Notes: generated by a model from the sequence alone, not told the origin. A DNA stretch of 64,000 bases from Berberis thunbergii (GCA_003290165.1 QNQO01010729.1:1-64000), one strand, 5' to 3'; counted from the first letter of the stretch, positions 46,913-58,547 are shown. Translations and numbers: made by a program.

Positions 46913-49900
46913 TGTAATACCCGCCTAATTAAATAAATATATAAATTTCTTTTGTAAACTCTAATGTTGATGGGTTGTTACTAAATTGTATTTGGGCTTA
47001 GTTGTGGGCTTTTATTAAACTAATAAGTAGGGTTTTTATTTTCTGAAAGAGGGTGGGTGCATTCGGAAGTCCGGTGGGGGCGAATAGCCACCCACCTTAT
47101 AAAGACAAAAACCCTATTTTTTTTTTAAATTTTTTTTTTTCTCTCCTTTTCTCCTTCCTTTTCCCTTTTCCCTTCACGATTTTTTTTTCTCAATGGCGGC
47201 TGATGGTGAGACGAAATTGGCGAGGAGCAGGCGAGAGGATGAGAAGAGTTTTGAACGGTGATTTGCAAGGAGGCGAAGAGGATGACAATGGATTGCTCAA
47301 GCATTGTTGGCGAGTGCTGATGGTGGAGTAGGAAGAGGTCGATGTCCCCTCTAGGAGCTGGTTTGTGGAGGAGAGTTTTTCTTCTCTTGCTGGGCACAGA
47401 ACAGAGCCACCGTACTCTGTTTTTGGGCTCTATTTTGCTGTCTTGTAGCTGGTCGGGTGCATATAAGGCTATGGATGCAGGGTGCGCATGAACAGGGTGC
47501 TCATGAAGGATTGCATCATTTTGGGTTTGGTATTGCAGAATGCAAGGTTTCGTCCTTGTTGCTATTTGTTTTAGCAGGTTTGAGGTACCATCACGGCATG
47601 TTTGTGTTGAATGCAGGCCATTCTGCAGTGTATAACTGCATTACTTTCAGCAGTTTGTCAACGGGGCAGCAGCAGGTACGCGGTATTGAAACATGCTCCA
47701 GGGACAGCAGCAACATGTGGTTGGGTTTCTGCAGGTTTGGAAGTTCCTTTCGCAGGTTCTTATTGCGTGGTCACATTGGTTCTAGCTTGGACTTTTGGGG
47801 TTGGAGCTGAAAAATTCAGGTACTATTCTATGTATGGACATGTTGAGAAGTTAACCGAGGAGATTCTGAAAGGTGCTGCATCAGTTGAGGGAGTTGAGTT
47901 AAAATTATGGCAGGTTCCTGAGACGCTACCAATTGAGGTTCTTGGAAAGATGTTGTTGTAAGATGAACTGCGATTGTGTTGTGTTGGTTCACATCTTCTC
48001 TTCGAATCTGATTTTGGTGAATCTGTAAGTGTACAGATATGTGTTTTATGTTCTTCTCAGTTGTTTATTGTTTATTGATTGTGATGAAGAATGGGTTGGT
48101 AGGCAGAGGATAATCCTATCTCAAGTTCACCTATGGAGAGTGAGTAATTAGATGGGGATAAAGCCAGTAAATGTAGCAAGAGATACTAGTGCTTGTTGAT
48201 AAGTAAAGATTTGCTTTATATGTACCATCTCATAGTTTGTGATTGTGTGATTCTATGGTTGATTTGTCAGTATGACTTGTACCTCATTGGCGGGAGGAGG
48301 TATCTGTGATGGTTCAAGTTTGGGAAGATTTAAGAAGTTATTTAAAGGCAAAAGGGAGGGTTCTGTTTGGTTGTGGCTGCGCAAAATTCTTTACGGTTTG
48401 CGATATCTTCGGTGAGTTATCTTTTACCCCTTCCAGTTTGTTTTGTGTGATGGTTTTGATAGTTATGTGTTGTGTGTTTAATCTACTTTGATTAAAACCT
48501 CATTTTCTTTCTTCCTGATTTTGCCCTTAACTTGGTAGATTAAATTGATGGGGTTTGATTACTTTAATTAATCGATTTGAGTGAATGAATGGATACCCAT
48601 TGTAGTTCACATTGACTTTAGGCAAATTGTTAAGTCATTCGGGGTTTCTAGGTCATCATCATCATTAGAAAAACATGTGATTGTGTAGGGTTTGTGTAAG
48701 AGAGACTAAGGAACCCCCGAGTGTTATCATGAAGAAAATTTGGGCAATTGTATCTCATAGGTTAGATCAGAGGTGACCACATTTAGGTAGTAGGTGTATG
48801 TGCGTTTTGGATTGTCAAATCCCATCGGGTTGAAATCGAAATTTATCATATGTGTACATCCGGTTTATTAAAGTTGGTTGTCAAAGTGTTATGCCACTAG
48901 CAGAAATATTTTCTCGTTAATTGTCACATGTCATCGATACATTGCCCCTTTGTTTGATGAAATTTCTTAATGAAATAGAAGATGGATTAGGGGAGGTTTT
49001 ACAAGAATGAAATGAGTCATTTTTTTTTTTTTTTTTTTGCTTAGTTCCTAATGTATCTCATTGTCATATGCTCTTTTGATCATGACCTGGAAGATATTCT
49101 CTTTGGAGTATTTCTTTGGACCTATTTACATAACTGGTGAGATTGATCCCAATTGCATAACATAAAATATAAGAAAATTTCCTAGTAATAGATATTGACT
49201 GGAATTTAACTGAGCACTCGTTCTAGTTTGAGTATTTGTATTGTTATGCGAATTGGTGTGCATATTGTTTTCATATGATGCAAAGAGATGAGATATGTGA
49301 ATTGACAATGTGTCAAATATTACTTGTTCCCCAACAGAATGGTGGATACTGTGATTGATTTATTTATGGTTGACAAAGCGTCACCATAAAAGAGTTTTGA
49401 GGATTTAATTATTTTTAAGCTCTTTTCCACAACTCCGAGAAAAAAAAAAAAAGAATGTGAGATTTTTGTATACAGACTTGCTTGTATACATGTGATATTA
49501 TGGGTATGCAGACTTGCTTGCATATCGGTGCACCGTTCCATGTGTGTTCGGTTGTACGTGTAGATTTAGGGAGAATACTTGCCATGGATCGGACTTCGGG
49601 TGTGATGACATGTTCCTCGAGGTGGCACCCCACTTGGAACATGTACGCTCCGAGTGGTTTCGAAGGCAAGGGAGGCACACTTGGGTGAGGTGTGTTCGGC
49701 ACAGGAGGAGAGTGCGATTGTGGAAAAGTAGCGAGATTTATTTTTGTGTATGTGCATGATTACCTTTAAGGAAGAAACTAAATGCTCATTCAACCATTGA
49801 ATGAGAACTACACGTCTTCCTAAAGGTAGAAAAATGTGTTTGTTTAATATTCCAATAATAGTCTAATATGAGTATTAATTGTATTGTTGTTGCATTTATG

Positions 49901-50372
49901 AGGATTGATAACTCATAAATTTTATTTATTAGTGATAAATGATGCATATTTATTTATTAGGATAATAACACCATTGCCTCATTGAGGAACTACCTGATGG
50001 TGTGGTTATTAATTGTTTTGGTTTATTTTAATGTTATCATGTGCGGATTTATTGATTTTTGGGATGAAGATTTCTCACACCGGCTTTATTGCTGACCCGA
50101 GTGAGCTTTTGCTTCTTGGGTACATTCCTTTTGGAATGTAGCCGAGTAGTCTTTCAGGTTTAGAGATTTTGAGCTGCATTACTGGAGTTTCGCTAGTTAG
50201 CTAGCCATGCCAGTCTTCTCCGGGTTAGACTTTTTATTTGTTTCAGATGTTTAGTTCATGCTGCTATTTGTTTCTGTTATTATTGAATTCTCACGTCCTG
50301 AGTTTTGGGGGAAACGGATAATCCTAAGTGGATTTTGGGATTTTCGTTTCCTTCGAAAATCGGGGCGTGACA
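46913..50372 (+). repeat. 5' LTR of the LARD-like element
   Basis: 3460 bp. A TATA segment (CTTATAAAG) lies near 47096. Central 2.1 kb (about 47180-49315) is cargo not shared with the relative at 17361-24035; it includes the quinone-reductase exon. The last 1.05 kb is shared. A T-run lies at about 49020. Confidence 0.93.
47820..47952 (+). pseudogene. FQR1: Captured exon of a WrbA/FQR1-type NAD(P)H:quinone oxidoreductase, copy 1
   Basis: Flavodoxin-like quinone reductases of this family use FMN to carry out two-electron reduction of quinones in the plant cell. The fragment encodes YYSMYGHVEKLTEEILKGAA and then SVEGVELKLWQVPETLPIEV, ending LGKM. This is the N-terminal part of the protein with the FMN phosphate-binding loop. 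I judge from memory of plant FQR1 proteins that only three or four positions differ. TTCAG stands directly before the exon's first base and fits a splice acceptor at the second exon, so genomic DNA or unspliced RNA was captured. Downstream the reading ends within three codons. It is in sense with the LTR. It cannot make the enzyme. Confidence 0.85.
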
Positions 50373-50376
50373 TTTT

Positions 50377-50388
50377 TGGTATCAGAGC
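50377..50388 (+). promoter_or_regulatory. Primer binding site of the LARD-like element
   Basis: TGGTATCAGAGC, an exact complement of the initiator tRNA-Met 3' end as used by many plant LTR elements, four bases after the LTR. Confidence 0.9.
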
Positions 50389-51035
50389 ATTTGGTTAGCC
50401 TAGGCTGGGGTAGAGTCTAGGTGATCCTCGGAATGTGGATATGGGAGAGTAGTGTGAATGTCTAGAGAGAAAAGTGACAAGGGTGAACCTTGAACCTTTA
50501 TTAATGTTTCTTTTTCTTCGTGAATCTCGAGATGAGATATCTGTGACTAATTTTTTCATGTCAATAGTGGATGACATTATTCCGTGTCGTTTTCTTGTAG
50601 TAGGTTGTTATCTTGAATCTTTAGTTAACCCTTTTCGCGAATCTCGGGACGAGATTCTTTTGAGTTGTATATATTGTAACACCCGTACTTTTTCAATGGC
50701 AATAAAAATTTATGCAACTAAAATTCAATTGAAAATTTTTATTTTAAAATCTTCTTTCGTTTGACAAGTTGCATTTTTGAAATTCGCTTAACTTTCTTTC
50801 CTCTACCGAATCTCGGGACGAGATTCTTTTGAGTTGTATGTATTGTAGCACCCCGAAATTTTTCTACTTACTGAAAATATTTATATTTTTGTGTGATTGT
50901 CTTCATTAAGTTATGGGCATACGTATGAGCTATTTGTTTGCCCATGTGATGTGTAGTTTGTTTATTTAAGAATTAATTTTCTACTTACCTTCTTCTACCG
51001 AATCTCGGGACGAGATTCTTTTGAGTTGTATATAT
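50389..51035 (+). repeat. Short interior with a ladder of LTR-start motifs
   Basis: The motif CGAATCTCGGGACGAGATTC followed by TTTTGAGTTGTATATAT occurs ending just before 50675, 50844 and 51036. Each is followed by a different LTR-like start: TGTAACACCCGT, TGTAGCACCCCG and TGTAATACCCGCC. A weaker version (GAATCTCGAGATGAGAT) lies at 50523. No open frame of note exists. In Del/Tekay-type gypsy elements the end of pol and the polypurine tract give this kind of text, so the interior looks like stacked 3' ends. Confidence 0.8.
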
Positions 51036-54000
51036 TGTAATACCCGCCTAATTAAATAAATATATAAATTTCTTTTGTAAACTCTAATGTTGATGGGTTG
51101 TTACTAAATTGTATTTGGGCTTAGTTGTGGGCTTTTATTAAACTAATAAGTAGGGTTTTTATTTTCTGAAAGAGGGTGGGTGCATTCGGAAGTCCGGTGG
51201 GGGCGAATAGCCACCCACCTTATAAAGACAAAAACCCTATTTTTTTTTTAATTTTTTTTTTCTCTCCTTTTCTCCTTCCTTTTCCCTTTTCCCTTCACGA
51301 TTTTTTTTTCTCAATGGCGGCTGATGGTGAGACGAAATTGGCGAGGAGCAGGCGAGAGGATGAAAAGAGTTTTGAACGGTGATTTGCAAGGAGGCGAAGA
51401 GGATGACAATGGATTGCTCAAGCATTGTTGGCGAGTGCTGATGGTGGAGTAGGAAGAGGTCGATGTCCCCTCTAGGAGCTGGTTTGTGGAGGAGAGTTTT
51501 TCTTCTCTTGCTGGGCACAGAACAGAGCCACCGTACTCTGTTTTTGGGCTCTATTTTGCTGTCTTGTAGCTGGTCGGGTGCATATAAGGCTATGGATGCA
51601 GGGTGCGCATGAACAGGGTGCTCATGAAGGATTGCATCATTTTGGGTTTGGTATTGCAGAATGCAAGGTTTCGTCCTTGTTGCTATTTGTTTTAGCAGGT
51701 TTGAGGTACCATCACGGCATGTTTGTGTTGAATGCAGGCCATTCTGCAGTGTATAACTGCATTACTTTCAGCAGTTTGTCAACGGGGCAGCAGCAGGTAC
51801 GCGGTATTGAAACATGCTCCAGGGACAGCAGCAACATGTGGTTGGGTTTCTGCAGGTTTGGAAGTTCCTTTCGCAGGTTCTTATTGCGTGGTCACATTGG
51901 TTCTAGCTTGGACTTTTGGGGTTGGAGCTGAAAAATTCAGGTACTATTCTATGTATGGACATGTTGAGAAGTTAACCGAGGAGATTCTGAAAGGTGCTGC
52001 ATCAGTTGAGGGAGTTGAGTTAAAATTATGGCAGGTTCCTGAGACGCTACCAATTGAGGTTCTTGGAAAGATGTTGTTGTAAGATGAACTGCGATTGTGT
52101 TGTGTTGGTTCACATCTTCTCTTTGAATCTGATTTTGGTGAATCTGTAAGTGTACAGATATGTGTTTTATGTTCTTCTCAGTTGTTTATTGTTTATTGAT
52201 TGTGATGAAGAATGGGTTGGTAGGCAGAGGATAATCCTATCTCAAGTTCACCTATGGAGAGTGAGTAATTAGATGGGGATAAAGCCAGTAAATGTAGCAA
52301 GAGATACTAGTGCTTGTTGATAAGTAAAGATTTGCTTTATATGTACCATCTCATAGTTTGTGATTGTGTGATTCTATGGTTGATTTGTCAGTATGACTTG
52401 TACCTCATTGGCGGGAGGAGGTATCTGTGATGGTTCAAGTTTGGGAAGATTTAAGAAGTTATTTAAAGGCAAAAGGGAGGGTTCTGTTTGGTTGTGGCTG
52501 CGCAAAATTCTTTACGGTTTGCGATATCTTCGGTGAGTTATCTTTTACCCCTTCCAGTTTGTTTTGTGTGATGGTTTTGATAGTTATGTGTTGTGTGTTT
52601 AATCTACTTTGATTAAAACCTCATTTTCTTTCTTCCTGATTTTGCCCTTAACTTGGTAGATTAAATTGATGGGGTTTGATTACTTTAATTAATCGATTTG
52701 AGTGAATGAATGGATACCCATTGTAGTTCACATTGACTTTAGGCAAATTGTTAAGTCATTCGGGGTTTCTAGGTCATCATCATCATTAGAAAAACATGTG
52801 ATTGTGTAGGGTTTGTGTAAGAGAGACTAAGGAACCCCCGAGTGTTATCATGAAGAAAATTTGGGCAAATTGTATCTCATAGGTTAGATCAGAGGTGACC
52901 ACATTTAGGTAGTAGGTGTATGTGCGTTTTGGATTGTCAAATCCCATCGGGTTGAAATCGAAATTTATCATATGTGTACATCCGGTTTATTAAAGTTGGT
53001 TGTCAAAGTGTTATGCCACTAGCAGAAATATTTTCTCGTTAATTGTCACATGTCATCGATACATTGCCCCTTTGTTTGATGAAATTTCTTAATGAAATAG
53101 AAGATGGATTAGGGGAGGTTTTACAAGAATGAAATGAGTCATTTTTTTTTTTTTTTTTTTTTGCTTAGTTCCTAATGTATCTCATTGTCATATGCTCTTT
53201 TGATCATGACCTGGAAGATATTCTCTTTGGAGTATTTCTTTGGACCTATTTACATAACTGGTGAGATTGATCCCAATTGCATAACATAAAATATAAGAAA
53301 ATTTCCTAGTAATAGATATTGACTGGAATTTAACTGAGCACTCGTTCTAGTTTGAGTATTTGTATTGTTATGCGAATTGGTGTGCATATTGTTTTCATAT
53401 GATGCAAAGAGATGAGATATGTGAATTGACAATGTGTCAAATATTACTTGTTCCCCAACAGAATGGTGGATACTGTGATTGATTTATTTATGGTTGACAA
53501 AGCGTCACCATAAAAGAGTTTTGAGGATTTAATTATTTTTAAGCTCTTTTCCACAACTCCGAGAAAAAAAAAAAAAGAATGTGAGATTTTTGTATACAGA
53601 CTTGCTTGTATACATGTGATATTATGGGTATGCAGACTTGCTTGCATATCGGTGCACCGTTCCATGTGTGTTCGGTTGTACGTGTAGATTTAGGGAGAAT
53701 ACTTGCCATGGATCGGACTTCGGGTGTGATGACATGTTCCTCGAGGTGGCACCCCACTTGGAACATGTACGCTCCGAGTGGTTTCGAAGGCAAGGGAGGC
53801 ACACTTGGGTGAGGTGTGTTCGGCACAGGAGGAGAGTGCGATTGTGGAAAAGTAGCGAGATTTATTTTTGTGTATGTGCATGATTACCTTTAAGGAAGAA
53901 ACTAAATGCTCATTCAACCATTGAATGAGAACTACACGTCTTCCTAAAGGTAGAAAAATGTGTTTGTTTAATATTCCAATAATAGTCTAATATGAGTATT

Positions 54001-54497
54001 AATTGTATTGTTGTTGCATTTATGAGGATTGATAACTCATAAATTTTATTTATTAGTGATAAATGATGCATATTTATTTATTAGGATAATAACACCATTG
54101 CCTCATTGAGGAACTACCTGATGGTGTGGTTATTAATTGTTTTGGTTTATTTTAATGTTATCATGTGCGGATTTATTGATTTTTGGGATGAAGATTTCTC
54201 ACACCGGCTTTATTGCTGACCCGAGTGAGCTTTTGCTTCTTGGGTACATTCCTTTTGGAATGTAGCCGAGTAGTCTTTCAGGTTTAGAGATTTTGAGCTG
54301 CATTACTGGAGTTTCGCTAGTTAGCTAGCCATGCCAGTCTTCTCCGGGTTAGACTTTTTATTTGTTTCAGATGTTTAGTTCATGCTGCTATTTGTTTCTG
54401 TTATTATTGAATTCTCACGTCCTGAGTTTTGGGGGAAACGGATAATCCTAAGTGGATTTTGGGATTTTCGTTTCCTTCGAAAATCGGGGCGTGACAC
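51036..54497 (+). repeat. 3' LTR of the LARD-like element
   Basis: 3462 bp, almost identical to the first LTR (clear differences G/A at 47243 and C/T at 48003 in first-LTR numbering, plus run lengths). It carries a second copy of the captured exon. Confidence 0.93.
51941..52073 (+). pseudogene. FQR1: Captured quinone oxidoreductase exon, copy 2
   Basis: This is the copy of the captured exon in the 3' LTR. The two copies are identical in the coding part as far as I can read. They duplicated together with the LTR during reverse transcription, so this is not an independent capture. Confidence 0.85.
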
Positions 54498-54539
54498 ACC
54501 CCCCTTCAAGTTGGAGCATGCAAGTCTAAAATGCCCAAC

Positions 54540-57500
54540 TTGTCAAGGAGAAAATCAAATTGCTTCTTCCCCAAAGCCTTGGTAAAAATATCGGCCAATT
54601 GGTCCGTCTTCTACACATAAGACGGAGCAATAAGACCTTCCTGGAAAGCATCTCGCACGAAATGACAATCAACCTCAATGCGCTTCGTGCGTTCATGAAA
54701 TACCGAATTCTGCGCTATATGCAACACGGACTGACTATCACAAAAAAGAGGAATTACCTTAGGATGATGGATTCCCAAACTCAAAAGTAGACCCTTCAAC
54801 CATTTTAATTCACAAGTAACAGAAGCCATAAAGCGATATTCGGCCTCTGCCGAAGAACGAGCTACAGTATAATGCTTCTTAGTTTTCCATGAAATTGGTG
54901 AATGCCCCAAAAACACAAACCACCCAGTGAGATACCGCCGAGTAAGGGGACAGGCTGCCCAATCTGAGTCACACCAACCTGTCAAAGATAACTCACTGTC
55001 TGAACGTAATAAAATGCCCTGACTCGGGGATTTCTTTAAATAGCGAACAACCCGTAATGCAGCATCCCAATGTTCTTGTTGCGGCTCCTGCATGAATTGT
55101 GACAAGACATGAACCGAGTATGCCAAGTCAGGACGAGTAACCACCAAATAGATAAGACGCCCAAGCAAACGCCTATAGGGCTCGTGATCCGTAAGAAAAG
55201 GCCCTTTGGCACGCGCCAGCTGATGATTCTGTTCAATCGGGAATGAAGTCGGCTTCGAGCCCAATAGTCCTGCCTCTGAAATAATATCAAAGGCATATTC
55301 CCTTTGACATAAAAACAACCCTGAGGAGCTTCTAGCCACCTCAATGCCAAGAAAATATTTAAGCACACCAAGATCCTTCATATAAAAACATTGACTCAAA
55401 TAAGCTTTGAAAGCCGTCACCGCAGCGGAATCATTACCAAAGATTATCAAATCATCAACATATACTAGGACGTTGATCTGTACAAACCCTTTAGAGTAAG
55501 TAAATAGGGAATAATCGGAGTAGGATTGAAGAAAACCGTACCCCTTTAAAGTTGTCACAAGCTTTGCAAACCAACATCGAGGTGCCTGTTTCAAACCATA
55601 CAACGATTTACGCAAACGACAAATCAAATCAGAAGCAGTGGAGCTAAAACCTGGCGGAAGTTTCATATACACCTCCTCATCTAAATCTCCGTGAAGGAAG
55701 ACATTATTAACATCCATCTGATGCAACTCCCAATGCTTGGATGCTGCAATGACCATAAAAGCTCTAACTGTCACCATTTTCGTGACTGGGGCAAATGTCT
55801 CATTATAATCAATTTCTTCAACTTTATATTACCGAAAACAACTAATCTGGCTTTTAACCTCTCAATGCTACCATCTGAGTTGTACTTAATTTTGTACACC
55901 CATTTACTTCCGAGAGCTTTCTTTTCAGGAGGTAATTTTTTCATAGTCCAAGTGCCATTATCTTCCAAAGCACGAATCTCCTTTTGCATAGCAGTACACC
56001 ATCTTATATCTTTTGCAGCCTCCTTAAAAGACTGTGGCTCAACACCTGCAGTTACAGCTGCAAGAAAATTTTGGTGTTTCACAGTAAATTGATCACAACT
56101 AACATAATGTGCTATAGGAAAAGGCGTACCTGAGGAAGTGTGATATGGCAGAGCAGATGGAGCGAGAGATGGACTATCCTTGATAACCGTATGTGTCACG
56201 AAGTCTCTCAACTTTACTGATGGGAACTTCTCCCGGAACCCGCGGCCCAAATTGTCCCTCCCCGTTCCATCGGGAGCACCATCTACCCCTCCGACAGCCG
56301 AGAATGAAGCGTCCACTGGTGGCACATCCCGAGCATTTTGACTTGGCACGAACGCGGTAGACTGTGGCTCAACATTACTAGGCGTGACGCTAGTCGTGGG
56401 AGAGGCCGTGGGAGAGACCGTTTGAGGACCGACGATGGCATCCTCGTGCAGCACCTGATGATCCCCCATACCTTCAATAAGCTCTTCCTGGGCTCCCTCA
56501 TTATAAGCCACATCACTGTCAAGGGGAGGAGTATGATTTGTGACTTCAACATTCAAATAAGGAAAAACATTTTCATAGAACTTCACATCCCTCGACACAA
56601 AGAACTCATTTTTCTCAAGATCAAATAAACTCCATCCCTTCTTACCAAACGGATAACCCACAAAAACACATTTACAGTTTCGACTGACAAACTTGTCACC
56701 TTTAGCGCGTTGATTATGGGCATAAGCTAAGCAACCAACAACTCGCAAGTCACTAAAAGAAGGTGTACAACCAAATAGCATTTCATATGGAGTTTTGTTT
56801 AGGAGAACACTAGGGGGAGTCCGATTTATTAGGTGAGCAGCGGCCAAAACACATTCTCCCCAAAAATAGATTGGCAACCCCCCTTGAAACCTCAATGCAT
56901 GAGCGACATCGAGAATATGTTTTTGTTTCCTTTCCACTTTTCCATTTTGTTGAGGGGTACCCCATACAAGAGGTTTGAAATAAAATTTCATTAGCCACAA
57001 AGAAATCTTTCATGCAGTTAAACTCTGTTCCATTGTCACTACGTACAATTTTCAACTTTTGAGAGAATTGACGGTCAATCATGGCAATAAAGGACATAAA
57101 CATCTTGAAAACTTCTCTTTTATCAATCAATAAATAAACCCACACAACACGTGAATAATCGTTTACCAAAGTTAAAAAATAACGAGCACCACACGAAAAA
57201 ACTTCATCATACGGACCCCATAAATCACAATGTAGTAACTCCAAAATCCGAGTTGATGTATTGACACTTAAAGGAAAACGACCTCTAGAATGTTTAGCAC
57301 GATGACAAACTTCACATGCTTTATTCAAATGACCCATAGAATTATTAAAAAAAGGAAACAACTTCACTACTGCCTCAGAAGGATGACCCAAATGACTATG
57401 CCATAGATCCAAGGACTTCGAAGTATCAACCGAAATCGCTTGCACCTGTAATCCATGCCGTAGATAGTAAAGTCCATCCCGTCTCTCACCCATGCCAATC

Positions 57501-57982
57501 ACCTCCCTCGAATGCAGGTTCTGTATAGCACACAAGTTAGAATTAAATTGGACAAAACAATTTAGATCATCATTTAGTTGTGAAATCGAAATTAAATTGC
57601 AGTTTAACTTGGGAACAAAAAGAACATGTTGGAGTATTATTTTGTCCGTGAGTTTCACGACACCCTTCTTAGTAGCAACCACCGTTTGACCATCCGAAAG
57701 ACCCACGGGACATGACGAAACTACTTTAGTATCTATTAAACAAGATTCATCACCAGTAACATGATGAGAACATCCAGTATCAATTATCCAATAATTCATT
57801 TTCAACTTACCATGCAATCTGTTAGAAAGAGTGTGAGGAATACCAAATGCGGCTGTTAACGCCGCCCACTGTTCTGCAGTAAAACCTGGAAGAGGTAGCG
57901 CAACAGGAGAGGGGTTCGGCTTCCCAAGAGATGCGCTGTTGCATGTTGTTACCGGTGGTGGAGATGTAGCGCTGCCGGCCAT
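54540..57982 (-). pseudogene. Copia polyprotein lacking gag: protease, integrase, reverse transcriptase, RNase H
   Basis: The ATG at 57982 lies 34 bases from the primer site. Only about 65 residues precede the protease motif WIIDTGCSHHVTG, where copia elements normally have some 300 residues of gag and a zinc knuckle. Integrase follows (LWHSHLGHPSEAV, CEVCHRAKHSRGRFP, LKIVRSDNGTEF, then WGTPQQNGKVERKQKHILDV after a frame change near 56950). The reverse transcriptase starts MQKEIRALEDNGTW, breaks near 55775, and goes on with HQMDVNNVFLHGDL, the catalytic LVYVDDLIIFGND and KDLGVLKYFLGIEVARSS. RNase H has CDSDWAACPLTRRYLTGW and SSAEAEYRFMA. Homology runs past the stop at 54611 to TDQLADIFTKALGK near 54590-54550. 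At least two frameshifts and one stop make it inactive. Confidence 0.92.
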
Positions 57983-58027
57983 GGTTTAGGAAAAAAAATT
58001 TGAAGAAGTAATTTTGCTCTGATACCA

Positions 58028-58246
58028 TGAAAGATTTAGGGTAATTGTTTTTCTGTATTCTCATTAACCTAATGGAAAATATTTATACAAGACGTCTAAT
58101 AGTAACTTCCCTAATTTCTCATAATACCTAGCAATAGTTTAGGAAATATTAAACTTTTTGAGAAAGTCGTTTCCTATAACAAAGCAAGTACCCATATATA
58201 GCTATCCTAGAATAAAGAAATAAATCATCTAAATAATTTCCTAACA
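58028..58246 (-). repeat. 5' LTR of the copia element
   Basis: 219 bp, directly beside the methionine-type primer site. It is followed by AGAAG and the resumed TFIIIC reading frame. Confidence 0.92.
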
Positions 58247-58251
58247 AGAAG

Positions 58252-58394
58252 CCAGTGTGGACACACAAACAAAGATTGCAGAAGATTCTATGCCAATTGA
58301 AGAAGATGGAGAGGAGAATTATGATTTTATAAGCCAGGGCGCATGTGGAGATCGAGTCGTCAACGAAGGTTTCTTGGACAGAGACTTCTGATAG
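58252..58394 (+). pseudogene. TFIIIC exon block 3, part after the copia insertion
   Basis: The frame continues ASVDTQTKIAEDSMPIEEDG, EENYDFISQ. Near 58365 a frame change is needed to reach WTETSD and the donor AG|GTAAGT at 58395. The expected protein goes straight from this DNA-binding-like basic patch into QLVIQYVRHR of the next block. The break is a one- or two-base change around 58350-58375. Confidence 0.85.
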
Positions 58395-58547
58395 GTAAGT
58401 AGACTTCCGTCCAATTGAACGTATAGGTGGTCACCAATAGGTCTCATTGGGTTACAACTTAAATTAGAGAATAACTTAGCACTGATAGATTTTCATAGGA
58501 TACCTATAAACTAATTCCCTCCTTTGAAGTAATATTAATGAGTGATT

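Larger units (their letters stand above)
46913..54497 (+). mobile_element. Young non-autonomous LTR element with 3.46-kb LTRs (LARD-like)
   Basis: The element begins TGTAATACCCG and ends GGGGCGTGACA, with CACCC on both sides (46908-46912 and 54498-54502). It consists of LTR 46913-50372, interior 50373-51035 and LTR 51036-54497. The interior starts with a methionine-type primer site and ends with a motif like the one I associate with Del/Tekay-type LTR starts, but encodes nothing. The LTRs differ by about two clear substitutions and a few homopolymer lengths. It landed at the polypurine tract/LTR junction of the copia element. Movement must depend on proteins from another element. Confidence 0.93.
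46662..58246 (-). mobile_element. Ty1/copia element inserted in a TFIIIC exon, itself split by a 7.6-kb element
   Basis: LTRs are 46662-46909 and 58028-58246, both starting TGAAAGATTTAGGG and ending CCTAACA on the + strand. AGAAG flanks both outer edges. The primer site complement (GCTCTGATACCA) is at 58016-58027. Without the nested element (46913-54497 plus one CACCC) the copia is about 4.0 kb. The LTRs differ by a dozen or more substitutions and several indels; the left has an extra 18-bp repeat at its inner end. The coding region is 57982-54540, minus strand. Most of gag is missing. Confidence 0.92.

Noticed and set aside
47611..47961. 116-codon open frame as an expressed quinone reductase gene
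   Set aside because: Only one exon's worth is homologous; the start lies in unrelated sequence and the rest of the flavodoxin fold is missing.
49415..49793. Overlapping short frames (also at 18013-18391) as small conserved proteins
   Set aside because: They occur on several frames and both strands of the same LTR end; the similarity is due to shared LTR DNA, and the frames differ between copies.
46913..54497. 4.1-kb near-perfect direct repeat read as a segmental tandem duplication
   Set aside because: The TG...CA ends, primer site after the first copy, and CACCC flanks show two LTRs of one element with a short interior.
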